From: Piezodorus guildinii
Lineage: Eukaryota > Arthropoda > Insecta > Hemiptera > Pentatomidae
Reading direction: 5' to 3'
Assembly (NCBI GenBank): GCA_023052935.1
Contig: CM041297.1
Span: 101,939,063 to 102,003,062, forward strand
DNA length: 64,000 nt
Shown: positions 22,953-33,446 of the stretch, piece after piece
Numbering within the stretch: the stretch's first letter is position 1
Layout of the letters: every line of letters starts with the position of its first letter
The notes under the pieces: model-generated
The model's database searches: none
Seen by the model: the letters and a program-made list of their open reading frames with translations, nothing else
What the model was told of the DNA's origin: nothing
Made by a program: the position numbers and the translations under genes

Positions 22953-24440
22953 ATATTTTTCTATTCCCACCTGTCAAATAGTTGAAAATCAGTAAATATT
23001 AATGGCAATAAAGTTGATGTTTTTATGTGGTCTGATAGGCATGATGGAGAGAGTATGTCCTGTGGTACCTCTTCTTGGCTTAATATCTAATACACTTTTA
23101 TGTTATGAAGTTTCTCATCCAACTTATTTTTAGTTTTTTGCGACTGCTCTGGATGTCGGTTGTGGCCATGTATTGTTTTAATGTGATGGCAAATCAGTGT
23201 TAGTTGTCGTGAAAACGTTTGTAGAGGGTCCGAATCTGTTCGTTTAATGACATGTTAAGATCCGTATGTAGAGACATGTTGATAATGTACCATGGTGAAT
23301 TTGTGATAGTTCTAAAAGTTTTGAAACAAATAATTTGAATTCTAAGTATATGTTTCTTTTTGGAAGTCCCAGAAATCTGTGTTTAAGTCCAAATGGGCTT
23401 CAGTAAGAAGTCTAAGTGATCACTTTAAGTTTAGCTTTTAATTTTAAACGTCTTGAGAGTATTGAATATAAAAGTTTTTTTTTTTTGCGTTATTTGTCTC
23501 TCCTTTACTCTGTATGAGCCGATACTTTTAGGGCAGCGGGGATTCCGAAACTGTATTAATTAATATGTAAATTTCGTATCCTGTTTTATAAAACTATTGG
23601 ATTTCTTTTTCTAAGGTATCATGTTTATCAATTTATTATTGAAATCAGGTGGCATAAAGAGGAATAAAGTAATTAAATTAAAATATACATAATAATATAC
23701 AGGCATTGTTTATTATCAATAATACTGATTTTTGTTCATATATACTACATAATATAACATGAAAAGGTACCTTTGGATATAACTGCAAAATTTATCCCTG
23801 GCTTGACCCCAGACTCTTCCGTCATTGGATGGACTTCCGCTTCCCACCCCGTCTAGGGCTCCCCCGGGTAGAGAGCTATCCCAGCTCTAGGAGCTATGTA
23901 TTTTTTGCATAGCCCTTTTAAGAAACCTCCCTACTTCTTGCCCGGAAACTGTTCTATTTAATACTATGCAAAATCATTTATTTTCCTCCCAGCATTCTCG
24001 ATACATAGCACATTGAAGCACACACATGACGTTCTTAAGTCGAACGTTAAGCCGAAATAACTTATTGTTTTTTGGATGTTCTCAAGATAAGCATAACAAG
24101 GGCACATTTCATGTCTAAAAGTAAAAATAATATAAGTCAAATATTGGTTAAGTCAAATATCCAGAAGTTTGCATCAGTCGTGAAATTGTATGAGGTGGTG
24201 CTGTAAAATCTGTGAGGCTTGTGTAGGACTCAGATGTTTTTTTTATAACAGCTGTATCGTCTACAAACATAGCTGTCAGAGTTTTGGAGGTGAATTGCAT
24301 ATCGTGTGTGTATATAATTTAAAGTAGTGGAGCGAGAACCAACCTTTGAGGTACTCCTGCAAGACTGGTCTAATTGTTGAGATTTCTGTGCCTCGACAGA
24401 TAGAAAAAAATATTTGAGAGAAGTTGGTTGAGGGTGCAGT
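22953..24440 (-). mobile_element. LINE-A copy with RT motif, heavily decayed
   Basis: On the minus strand near 24400-24220 the frame reads LAGVPQ, then after stops HDMQFTSKTLTAMFVDDTAV, where FVDD is the RT catalytic box. The left end (TATTCCCACCTGTCAAATAG) matches the LINE-A 3' terminus. The central block near 23580-23660 matches 56270-56340. About 23680-24170 seems to be foreign sequence, GC-richer and without partner here, probably an insertion. Multiple stops; not functional. Confidence 0.7.
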
Positions 24441-24446
24441 CAATTT

Positions 24447-24900
24447 AACACACAATTAAGCGTAAACTTAATTTATTAGTGCCGACGTTTCGGCCTAAAT
24501 TATAGGCCTTCTTCAGGGCTATAAGAAAAACAAAAAAACAAAGATAACAACCAGCAGTGGAATACAATATATAAAGATGATAAGAAAAATAAATTGTTCT
24601 AAAGATTACAAACAAAGTGAAAAAGTAGTAATGAAAATTGATAAATGAAATAATTTTTTAAAGTGAATTGTAGTAATGGCAATTGATAACTGATCGGTCA
24701 GAGTCGGAATATAGTTTGTCATGGAAGAAAAGGTATCTGTCAAATTACACTATTATTATATTTAAACTTCATATCAAAGTAACTCAGACATGGCTCAGGG
24801 GTTGTACATACAGGAGTAAAAGTCCTCTCCTGGTGTTCTCTGGTTATATGAGTTAAAATGGGGCGAGATAGAACAATAGATTAAAAACATGATTAATGCG
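24447..24900 (-). mobile_element. Penelope-like element 3' region (partial)
   Basis: On the minus strand: CCCTGAAGAAGGCCTATAAT, then TTAGGCCGAAACGTCGGCAC and a TAATAAATTAAG tail. The combination of a GGCCTA/TAGGCC hairpin followed by CGAAACGTCGGC is typical, from memory, of Penelope-like 3' ends, some of which carry hammerhead-like RNA motifs. No RT or endonuclease frame was recognised upstream, and the right boundary is uncertain. Confidence 0.45.
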
Positions 24901-25585
24901 TGCCACGTATGCATTAGGCACTTTTAAAAATTGAATTTATATGACTCGAGATTGTGAAAAAAAATGACTAGCCGCTTTTAAAAATAAAACAAAAACCATA
25001 AATAAATACTTAAAAGGGAATGAAGCTGCGGACATACCAAACCCTCTGGAGAGTACTGAAAGGAAAAGATAATAAAGGACAGCGAAGTTGTGCACTAAGC
25101 CACCCCGTTATCGGATCAGCCTGTACTTTTTAACTGTTAGATTTGCATGGTAATGAAGTTTGGCGCGCGCGGGAAATGCGGCGACTGGCCGCCAAAAAAG
25201 GGCGCCCAACCCTCCACAATCGGCCGCTCCAACTGTTATTGGCCCACTCTTGTCGGTAATTACCTCCCTTTTATCTCCTTTATTTATTTATTTTGTCTAA
25301 TTCCTTCCCTGTTTCTCTTGTCGTTTATCCCTCGCTAGTTTTAATTAACGCTGTTTTAGAACCGATTGTTGTTTCGGAATTAATTAATTTAATCCTCTCC
25401 TTTTATCTGTTTTGTTTTTCCTTTTACTCTGCACGAAAACTTACTAGAGATAGGATTACTTGTTGTATATCCGAGATTAGTTAAATTTAAATTGTGCGAA
25501 TATGTATATTATGATAAATAGATAGGTAAATGAAACATATAACTATTCTGCGGGGCAACTGTTAAAAATTGTGTAGATAAGATGA
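24901..25585. other. Unassigned, CpG-rich patch
   Basis: 25160-25230 is unusually CpG-rich (GGCGCGCGCGGGAAATGCGG). It could belong to the preceding element or be an unidentified repeat. Short open frames have no recognised motif. Confidence 0.35.
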
Positions 25586-25598
25586 TAACTTTAAATAA

Positions 25599-25895
25599 TT
25601 ATTATTATTCAGTGGCACGACAGGCCGTGCAGGCCCTGGGCCTCGCGGTATAATCTCCTGGGATATTACACTCGCGTTTCTTGATGCCATTTGTAGGGTA
25701 GGGTCATCACTCCCTACGCCTAATTTTGTGAGTGGCCACCATTTGGCTGACGGGTCTCACATACCCGGGGGGGGGGGGGGGGAGGCTGTGAGTGAATCCC
25801 CATTTAATTAAATCCTTATAAAAGCCCCGTCGGGACTGGGATTCGAACTCACAACTTTTGGCATGAGAGACTAGCGCGCTAGCCACGGGCTCCCC
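25599..25895 (-). mobile_element. SINE2 copy (minus) with 13-bp target duplication
   Basis: The reverse strand starts GGGGAGCCCGTGGCTAGCGC, has a GAGTTCGAATCCCAG B-box and the shared block CACTCACAGCCTCC. TAACTTTAAATAA occurs exactly at 25586-25598 and 25896-25908. A run of about 14 G on the + strand begins near 25769. Confidence 0.9.
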
Positions 25896-26107
25896 TAACT
25901 TTAAATAAACCTAGTTTAAATAAGATTTGTCATTAATAAACGTAAAAAATTAATATTTCTATCCCCTACATTATAAAATAACTTTTCAAAAACACACAAT
26001 CTTCTGCGCGCAACACAGGACTTTATCATACTTTAATTGTTAAAATCAATTTACATTGTTGATTAACATTAATTTAACACGTAAGATTGTAAAAATCAAG
26101 TACTCTT

Positions 26108-27515
26108 AAATTTTTTTTTTTAAACATAATTATTAATGTTTGCTACTGTATTATATACCTCAAGTAAATGAGATGAGCATTGTAAACTGACTTAAAATAC
26201 CTATAGAGATCAATGGCAGGACTCTAAAAATATTATTAACTAGAAGGTCTCGAGACCATCTTATTTTCAGACGCCTCGAAGGATTATCAGGAATCGAAGA
26301 TTATGATAGGATAGAAACTAGTGGCTTATAGTGGAAATGGAGATTTTAATGGTATGATTGATACCTGGTCCGGGCTAATTTAGTAAAATATGGAACATTA
26401 AGGTCTTTATGGATGAGTTTATTCATGACAAAGTAAGGAACGTTAAAGATTTTAGATTGTAGGGATTGGACACAAGAAGAATTCGATGGTTTAGTTGAGC
26501 CCCAAAGCTCTATATAGCAAGGTCCATATCAGTCTTATGATGGTCATGTAAATAAGCCTTTTGTAATTAAGTGGAAGGTTAGAGCGTTTGTCCAGTAAGT
26601 GTTGAAGTAGTCGAAAACGTCGGGCAGTTTCTTGTAGGGGTGGGCATAATCGAATGACGATTATCAGATCATTCAATTATTTCAACCATTCGAATTAATC
26701 GATTTTCGGATTAATCGGTTCGGAGAAACGAATGATCATTCGAACTAAATTTTACGATTATCGAGGGATTACAAGGGGTTTTAACCGAATGACCTTCTCG
26801 GTCATAAATTATAGCCAGCTCAGCAGCAATCGTAGAGAGGGGAATTGTGCACATATTATCCTTCAGAATGCATATTAATCATTCGATCATTCGATTATTT
26901 GAATAATCGAAGTCAGATCATTCGATTATGACGATCATCCGATTATGCCCATCTCTAGTTTCTTGTCGTTTCAGTCTTGTATGTTGGTTGATACAAGTTA
27001 GATGTTTGTCAAGGTGGAGTCAATCAGTGGTATCGAATCTGTTCAACAAGAACTAGTGGAGTGACATTAATGGATTCTGAAGGGCAGGAAGTCATTGGTT
27101 GACGACGAAGGGTAAAGGTTAAATGGTGGAATTTGTTAGAATTAATTTAATACTCCTATTCAGGCACCATACTTCAAGGTCTCGGATGTGGGATTAAGGA
27201 GTGTGAGAGGTAGTAACTGGATCATTATCTACTGATAGCTCATACGTGTCATCAGCATAGGTAGAAAGGAAAGTGTTAGAATGGGTTGGGATATCAGCTG
27301 TATAGCCTGAAAAAAGAAACGGTCCTGGGATGCTGCCTTGAGGAACACCAGCATATTGAGAAAAAAGGGAGGAATAGGAACTATTGTGATTCATTTAGAA
27401 AGAACTACCAGTGAGATAGAACTGATCAATAATAAAATATATAGAAGGAAGGTTCAGACGGAGTTCGTAAAAAATCCCGTTAAACAAAGTTAGAGTTGAA
27501 AAAAGTTTAAACAAT
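26108..27515 (-). mobile_element. LINE-B copy split by a hAT-type MITE
   Basis: Minus-strand Jockey-type LINE. From the right, a decayed pre-RT segment (LTLFNGIFYELRLNLPS) is followed after a stop by NHNSSYSSLFSQYAGVPQGS and TYADDTYELSVDN. The coding sequence resumes with QETARRFRLLQHLLDKRSNL and RLIWT. The 3' UTR and poly(A) are present (T-run from 26111). The frame is broken by indels. The 26635-26957 segment is a separate insertion. Confidence 0.85.
26635..26957. mobile_element. hAT-type MITE, 323 bp, in LINE-B
   Basis: Begins TAGGGGTGGGCATAATCGAA and ends TCCGATTATGCCCATCTCTA, imperfect terminal inverted repeats of about 16-22 bp. GTTTCTTG occurs immediately before (26627-26634) and after (26958-26965), an exact 8-bp duplication as expected for the hAT superfamily. 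Removing it restores the LINE-B sequence across the site. The interior has many ATTCGATNATTCGA-like palindromic units and no coding sequence. Confidence 0.92.
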
Positions 27516-27639
27516 TACCTTATATGTTTTAAATAAAACACCATATCTGTATAACAGTATTATGTGCAACAATCATTTGGTTTTATGCCCAATTCGTCAC
27601 TTTACATTACATTACCCTCCACAACATTGCATATAACAT

Positions 27640-28245
27640 TTTTTCTAAGATCTACAGCTTTTCAACATTATAATGTACATCTTTATTTATATTTTCGTGT
27701 TGGAGAAAAATACCTAAAAAAATATGTTTTCTCTTTTTCCTTTTTAGTTGGTTAGAAAATTCATTCAATTTGTTTATTTAGTGCTTTTCACAAATACTAA
27801 TTATATGATGTGTTTATTTTTTCGAATCTACAATATTAAAGGTGCTTACGAGAAATTTGTGTCAAGATTTCGGAATTTAAGCTATGTCAGAATATTTCAA
27901 TCAGAATAAAAAAATAGATCATACTAAAGCTCATTAGATTTTACTTCGATTTCGCGAGTTTAATCAAAAGCGTCAGAACCATTCTTCTGGCTCGCTGATT
28001 TTAATGAGAAAGTTTATGTAACATTTCTGGTATATATGCTTCTAAAATATGAACTTTCAGTTTTATAAAACTTATCTTTAACCAAACACACACTCACACC
28101 TTTTTGCGTGACTTTATCATTTGAACTCCGAGGGCCCTTTAATGTTTATTTCTATTCAAAACTCGAATCAGCAACATTATCACGATCGCAGTATTTTCAT
28201 TCATATTATTTATTTCATAAATATATAAATAAAAAAATTTCTATT
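27640..28245 (-). repeat. REP-D copy 2
   Basis: Minus-oriented REP-D. It contains TATGTTTTCTCTTTTTCC, AATATTAAAGGTGCTTACGA, TTCGCGAGTTTAATCAAAAG, and the terminus TATCACGATCGCAGTATTTT with TTATTTATTTCATA. More diverged than copies 3-5. Confidence 0.7.
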
Positions 28246-28849
28246 TTATCTCAAGTTATTAAAGTTATCGTTAATAGACTAGGTAATTATGGCCAGAAAT
28301 TGGATCAGTCTTACAGATCTGAATTTCGCAAAGGATTGATTATTTAAATGTTTTATCTATTTCAATATAATATTTAATTATTGTTTTCTTGCTCAACACG
28401 TTTTGAAAATCTGAAATTATAACTTATTATGAGGAAAACAAGTAGTTACAACATGTAGAGATGCATATCTATTTAAAGGCCAATATTAATACATATTGTA
28501 TGAATTACCCATTTTGTCTTGTGCAAAGTGTTTGTTATTTTGTTGCAAAGCAACTATAGCTACCCAATGTATTTTGATGGCATCTTTTGATAGCTAAAAT
28601 TTATCTTCCTCTGGTTTCAAATTTTATGAATTTCCAACCTCACCACAAATATAAAATTATTTTAAGAATTCTGTACATGAACTACTCGAAAAAGTTTGTA
28701 TGATACTACGTAAATAAGCAAGGAAGGAATAAAATTGCGAACATATCTTCCTTTTCTGAATAGAATATATAGATTTCCAACTGTGTATCCCCGATTCAGT
28801 TGGAATATAGATGGTCGAGAAAGGGGTAGCTACAAAGATGGTACTTTTT
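28246..28849. other. Intron sequence, nothing assigned
   Basis: AT-rich, no match. Confidence 0.35.
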
Positions 28850-29037
28850 ATAAATTTATTTTTACATCTACGATTGGTCTACTACATGCCCTTCCTTCCA
28901 GAAGATGTAATTCCAGTAGCCATTTTATTGAGCCTCAGAGACCATTTCCGGCCAAGTGGAACTTAATAAATTCCAGCTTCCTGGTCAGGGATCGAATTCT
29001 AATCCTCCCATAGTGTACTAACCTCGACTTATTGCCA
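28850..29037 (-). mobile_element. SINE-like tRNA-derived relic
   Basis: The reverse strand reads ACCATGGCAATAAGTCGAGG (A-box-like), then TTAGAATTCGATCCCTGACC (B-box-like), followed by a body. No tail or target duplication is clear. Confidence 0.4.
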
Positions 29038-30116
29038 TGGTCTTACCTTCCTTTCCAATAATTCAGTTTTTGCATTTTCCAGTTGTTTTTTTTTTTTTTT
29101 TTTTGTTTTTTATATTTTATCTTTTGTTTCAATGGATTATCATATAATTTAGTAAATGTGATTAAATAAAATCATTGATTGTATTTTAAAACCAAATTGA
29201 TTTGGTCGCTTGAGACTTCTCATATTCTAACTTCCTAGGTTAGGTAGGTTCCTGTGAAGAAACAATTCTATAAGCGTATTGAAGAAATTATTTTTAAACT
29301 TCATATACTCAAAAGAAGTTACTTAAATTCATTTTTCTGTTTATCTTAAAATATATAGTGTTCAGTCAACCAATAACAATCTTAATTAATAAATATCGTT
29401 TTGTTTTTAAATTATTTTGAACCGACATATGATAATTATAAATCTAAAGTTTGCAGTGGTATTTCTAATTCATTTTTTTCTGTTGCATATTATTGCATCT
29501 GAAGCATCGCTTGTTATTTAGCTTTTTTTCATTATTTGATTATTTTTGAGGGGTCAGTTTTTAAGTAATTCATCAATGCCTGATTTTTTTATTACGTTTC
29601 TTCAATTTTTAACATTGTGGGTATCGTAAGTTAAATTTTTTTATTATGAAAATATTTAGTTACAAAATTCATTCAGTATAAAATTAAGAGAAAGAACTGC
29701 TAGTCTTAACGAATATTCACAATGTGGAATAACCGTACAGAAAATAACTTTAATATTTAAAGAAAAAAATCTTTATTTGGCAATACTTTTACTGCGTAAT
29801 TAAGAAAAAAATATTTAAAAAATCATCACTCACTCACAGTTTATTCACTGATCTAAACCTACTGGTACGAAAAATTCGGAAAGACACATTACCCCCAATT
29901 CCACCAAGAAGACTGAAACACCTCTATAGCAGAGCTATCCATGCCAGAAGTGGCTATTACTAATTTGCAAAAATCCTGAAGAGGAGGTTTACCTATCATA
30001 AACCAAAATACAATACATGGTCAAAGACATTTTTACAAGTATTTTTGAATATTTAATTGATATAAAAATTATTTTCTCAAATTACTGCTTGATAGTTAAT
30101 CAACCATTTAGCCGGA
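29038..30116. other. Intron sequence, nothing assigned
   Basis: AT-rich with a T-run at 29086. A GC-moderate patch at 29850-29990 has no recognisable frame. Confidence 0.35.
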
Positions 30117-30400
30117 TTCACCTGTAGACGGGTGGCTAGCGTAACAGCCTTCTATGCCAAAGGTCACGGGTTTAAACTCGCAGGTGGCCGTAGGCTTTTT
30201 TAATGGGAGTAAAAATCCTTAGTTATGCTGTCCTTCGGAGGGGACGTAAAAAGGTGATCGAGCCTGTGCTATGTCAGGTACTCGTTAAAGATTCCAATCC
30301 TAATTAAACCTGGATAGGCAAAATATAGGACTCACATTTTAGCATCGTCCGATAAGCCATAGTAGCATTAAGTGACGTTAAATAAACAAACAAACAAACC
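30117..30400 (+). mobile_element. SINE1 copy 3
   Basis: Shows GACGGGTGGCTAGCGTAACA, then CACGGGTTTAAACTCGCAGG, TTATGCTGTCCTTCGGAGGG and a (CAAA)n tail after GTGACGTTAAATAAAC. Same orientation as the other three copies. Confidence 0.85.
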
Positions 30401-31507
30401 ACACAGCCCTTTATTGGTTATATATTTAACAATGTCTATGTATTTTAATCTTTCTAGAGATATTTATTTATTTTTTAAAACCAAATATTACAATATACAT
30501 ATACTTTTTTTTAACCCTTGTATGAAAGGTTACACATTCATCTGAAAGATGGAACATCAACAATCGGCATTTATGATTGAGTCTCTGAGGCTAGAAAGAT
30601 TATTGGCGAAATCACAAAGGACCGATAGAGTGGTTGTCATCAAGCGATCGGTTATCCGTCAACTGAGCCATTCATCTAGCTGCAAAAAGTGAAGCCATGG
30701 CTGAAGAATACAGAAATACAAATTTACTACGCTTCAATTGCCAATCTATTATATCTGTTAATAACTAAACAAACATAAATGTAATCCCCTCGTGTTTTGT
30801 CTATAAGAATATATTCTCAGATCGTATATATACGTTGTCGTTTATATAAGTAGTAATATTATATAATATAGTAATATTTATTACTATATTTTAATGCAAT
30901 TTTTCAATATTTAAACATTTTCCATTTTTTTTTTCGTGTGATTATTGTTAAAAGTGAATATGCATCCATTAATATATAATTACCGGATGATCCGGCAAGG
31001 GTTGTTCTCCCATATAAATTATTTCTAGTAGATATATTGTTTGTTAAATAACAAATAACGAATGTATACCCTATGTATCCTTTTAAAATCTTGTGTTTGG
31101 GGTCTATAACATAAAGAGGAATGAATCGCAGTAGACGATGATCGTCAATAAAAACGAAAAAAACACTAACCTTTAATATCTTTATGAATCAATTCAATTC
31201 AATGTATTTCATACAGCAACGGACATATTGTTATTGTTATTGACATCTCTTAAAAGCTTAACATTGTTTTATTTAGTATTTTAATTTTTATAGGATCTAA
31301 ATGGAACAGATTAGAATCTGTGCCGACGAGCAAGCTTCTGGTGGAGTCTCAATTTCTGATAGTTACACTTTTCCTGTAATGTATTTTACTTTCAGACTTA
31401 TCTTTTTCACTTGTGTATATAGTTATAGTACGAGAGTGTCAGCTGCTGGATAGTGGATTGGGCGGAAACCTCAAACTTAAGAACTGACTGATAACCTTAT
31501 ATTTTGG
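30401..31507. other. Intron sequence, nothing assigned
   Basis: 30540-30720 is less AT-rich (GGTTGTCATCAAGCGATCGG) but has no recognised motif. Confidence 0.35.
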
Positions 31508-31755
31508 GGGTCGCGTGGGTTGTAGTGGGTAGCATAACAGCCTTCTATGCATAAGGTCTCGGTCTTAAACCTGGCAGGTTGACCATTAATGGGAGTAAAA
31601 AATCCTTAGTTATGCCCTCCTTTGGAAGGATTGTTAAATGGTGGTCCCTAGCCCGGTCAGGTTCTCGCTAAAGATCCCTATCCCAATTAAACATGCATTA
31701 ACGAAAATTAGGAATCCCACTGTTGCATCGCCCGATTAGCATGAACTGACGTTAT
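31508..31755 (+). mobile_element. SINE1 copy 4, degraded
   Basis: Shows GTAGTGGGTAGCATAACAGC and a mutated B-box (CGGTCTTAAACCTGG). The body TTATGCCCTCCTTTGGAAGG and a shortened tail are present. Confidence 0.8.
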
Positions 31756-31774
31756 ATTCATTATATTCGTAATG

Positions 31775-31945
31775 TTATATTCAACTACCAGGCTTTCTCC
31801 AAATTTTTAGGTGACCACTTTTTGAGATGATCCCTGTGGATGATCTATCTACTCCAGAGTCACGATTGAATTAACAGGAAAAAATACTCTGTACAAGCCG
31901 GATTCGACTCCTTGACCCGAAACTTGAGTTCTATAGTGTTATTTT
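31775..31945 (-). mobile_element. SINE3 relic
   Basis: The plus strand shows CTACCAGGCTTTCTCCAAAT then TAGGTGACCACTTT, parallel to the SINE3 body at 18970-19010. It ends with CAAGCCGGATTCGACTCC, a B-box remnant. It lies beside SINE1 copy 4. Confidence 0.55.
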
Positions 31946-32029
31946 TTTTACTTATTATGATTATCAGGTTCCAATCACTCACGTGGAAGACGCCAAATAA
32001 AGATAGTCCATTTTTATAGCATCTTTTTA

Positions 32030-32440
32030 TTTTTATTTGTTCGCCAGTTTTTTATTTTCTGCGAAAATGCAGCTCTTCTTTCTTCGCTCCATTTTGTCCT
32101 GGTTTCCGGGGCTTGTCTCTCTAGTTTAACTTCCCATTTTTTACCTTTTTTTTCTAAAATTGTTTCTCGTTTCTATCTGTTCTTTGGTAATTTTGGCTTC
32201 TTTAACATTTTGAATCCATTCTTCTGCATGAACAAGGGATGCTACAAATTTTACCATTCTCTTAATAAGTCTATGAACAGGAAGCCTGATTATGTGTCCT
32301 CTTCGAAATTTCTTCTATTTTAGTCGTTTTCTGTAATTGATGTCCGTTTTTGGTCTATCTTGGTCTCAGAATTTCCCTAATTTTGTTTTTTCTCCTTTTT
32401 AAGATATTTCATGTCTACTATCAGGATCCAGGATTCGCTG
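32030..32440 (-). mobile_element. LINE-H, C-terminal relic (RTE-like)
   Basis: The minus-strand frame contains VIRLPVHRLIKRMVKFVASL, then EEWIQNVKEAKITKEQIETR and NNFRKK. This matches the tail seen in many insect RTE/Jockey-like RT proteins (G-H-[IL]-x-R-L..R..K, W..x-V-K.DL..L.I....I..R..FR.K). Frame breaks occur upstream and downstream. Confidence 0.6.
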
Positions 32441-33114
32441 GATATAATATTGTTGGTTCAATTATTGTGTTTTAATGTCTAATTTAAAGATAAACATTTT
32501 TTTATTATTGAGGTTTTGCACCAACCCTTAGCCTTTACAAACATTTCGAATTTTTTTTGTTGTGAATATTTTTCATAGTTGTTACTTATAAATGAACAAT
32601 ATTAATTATTATAAGTAAAAAGACAATTGACTGCTTTCAAAGAATAATTCCAAAAAAATGCTGTTTATTTTATTTTTTAAAATCACCTATTTAAGCATAT
32701 GAACACCCCTAGCTAGTTAGAATATATTTTTCGGTATCATGAGAACGCTGATACAAACTTTTTTTTATCGACGACAGAGGGCTGAGTAGCTCTTAGAAAT
32801 TAGAATGATAATGGAGCGAGAAAAGGAGCGATATTGAGCTACTCTTGTAAAATGGCTGACATAATCTCCCTCAGATCATTAGGCCCTGGTCGGGGATAAG
32901 AGTCCACTTACTACCCCCTTGCGTCTTCGATAGCTTCTATTTTTAGATTTCCAAAAACTTCATTGTCTCCAACGATAATGACGTTCATTGTTTCCCTGTA
33001 ATGATAGCGTTCATATATACAAATCTTCGAATAGCAATGCAAAAAATTCAAGTAAAATTCGATTTCCTAGTGTTCTAAGGAATGTTTATAGAATGTTTCC
33101 TATCTAGGCCAACA
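32441..33114. other. Intron sequence, nothing assigned
   Basis: A GC-richer patch at 32770-32950 has no repeat partner in the window. Confidence 0.35.
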
Positions 33115-33285
33115 GACGCTAAAAATTATTACACAATGGTTTATTATTTATAGCTGTTTATAGGCAGCAAACTAATATAAAAAGCAACACATAATTCCAA
33201 GGAAAATGACCCATCACCAATGCCCATTTCAAAACGCTATATCTCTGATATTTCTAAACTGATTTCAATGATTCATTTTTCGCAA
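33115..33285 (+). repeat. Dispersed repeat REP-F, copy 2
   Basis: Direct partner of 12908-13095 (AAATTATTACACAATGG; AAAACGCTATATCTCTGATA). Confidence 0.65.
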
Positions 33286-33404
33286 AAAAGACTGAAACGA
33301 CTAGAAACGGCAGCTCTCGGTTACTTCAACACTTAATATAGAGGCGCTCTTACCTTCCACTTAACTAAAAAAGGCTCATCTACATCATAAGGTCTATTGA
33401 ATTA
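33286..33404 (+). mobile_element. LINE-B internal fragment
   Basis: AAGACTGAAACGACTAGAAA, then TACTTCAACACTTAATATAG and CCTTCCACTTAACTAAAAAA align with LINE-B at 47005-47110. It ends at the RTE insertion. Confidence 0.65.
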
Positions 33405-33446
33405 CTTTACTTTTACTTTTATAGGCGTTCCAACTAGGGTTGCCTT

